A stretch of 10,811 nt of DNA from Patescibacteria group bacterium. GTDB taxonomy: Bacteria; Patescibacteriota; Microgenomatia; UBA1400; MFAQ01. Location of the stretch: contig JAHJQJ010000060.1 in assembly GCA_018819325.1 (NCBI GenBank), positions 1 through 10,811 on the forward strand, in the 5' to 3' direction. Positions 10,803 through 10,811 of the stretch are shown here, piece after piece (position 1 is the first letter of the stretch; each line of letters opens with the position of its first letter). The position numbers and the translations under genes are program-made. Under the pieces are notes generated by a model that was not told the origin of the DNA, ran no database searches, and saw only the letters and a list, made by a program, of their open reading frames with translations.

Positions 10803-10811
10803 ATGAAAAAC
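10803..10811 (+). CDS. Start of a gene cut by the window edge
   Basis: ATGAAAAAC (Met-Lys-Asn) follows the promoter at the spacing seen for the other short-leader genes. Too little is present to say what it encodes. Confidence 0.45.

Overview
The window looks like chromosomal DNA of a small-genome Candidate Phyla Radiation (Patescibacteria) bacterium, most likely of the Microgenomates type. It is A+T-rich with very short or overlapping gene junctions. It carries CPR-style versions of MiaB, MiaA, UppP and Tgt, a DUF5679 mini zinc ribbon, DUF4446 and DUF3048 proteins, a GIY-YIG mini-protein and HicBA. TGA is used as a stop (miaB, uppP) and no coding frame has an internal TGA, so the Gly-UGA code of Gracilibacteria/SR1 does not apply. 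The placement is inferred from gene style, not from a marker tree.

Layout. Bases 1-282 are non-coding, hairpin-rich and carry one REP-like palindrome. Bases 283-3668 form a tight + strand cluster: HU DNA-binding protein, miaB, miaA and an AI-2E-family membrane protein. The first three sit 4 nt apart or overlap. The RNase P RNA gene (rnpB) lies on the minus strand at about 3680-4014. Its promoter diverges from a TTGACT-17-TATTAT promoter that drives a TM-helix-repeat (MscS/CmpX-like) channel protein and uppP, a lipid-carrier phosphatase. A hicB-hicA toxin-antitoxin pair follows, with its own extended -10 overlapping the uppP stop, then a divergent Tgt-family transglycosylase. Two small minus-strand genes come next: a 48-aa DUF5679 zinc ribbon and an 81-aa basic tail-anchored protein. 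The second of these contains a REP-like palindrome inside its reading frame. Divergent from them are DUF4446 and DUF3048 envelope-type genes.

Bases 9263-9941 are the most unusual part. A 94-aa GIY-YIG nuclease gene lies between two inverted REP-like repeats. A second, ORF-less inverted REP pair lies beside it, and one of its members has a perfect 22-bp G+C-rich palindrome in its centre. The whole block is bracketed by an exact 18-bp direct repeat that contains the -35 box of the next gene. This looks like a small mobile cassette, possibly an autonomous unit next to a non-autonomous one. To the right are a winged-helix regulator with a decayed nucleotidyltransferase domain, an AbrB/MazE-like protein, and the first codons of another gene behind a good promoter.

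Functional themes. miaB and miaA act in sequence on A37 of tRNAs (ms2i6A), Tgt-family enzymes act on tRNA guanine, and rnpB matures tRNA 5' ends, so the region is rich in tRNA maturation. Several promoters have a -10 box ending about 6-9 nt before the ATG and no Shine-Dalgarno sequence, suggesting leaderless or near-leaderless transcripts. hup and the DUF5679 gene instead have clear Shine-Dalgarno sequences.
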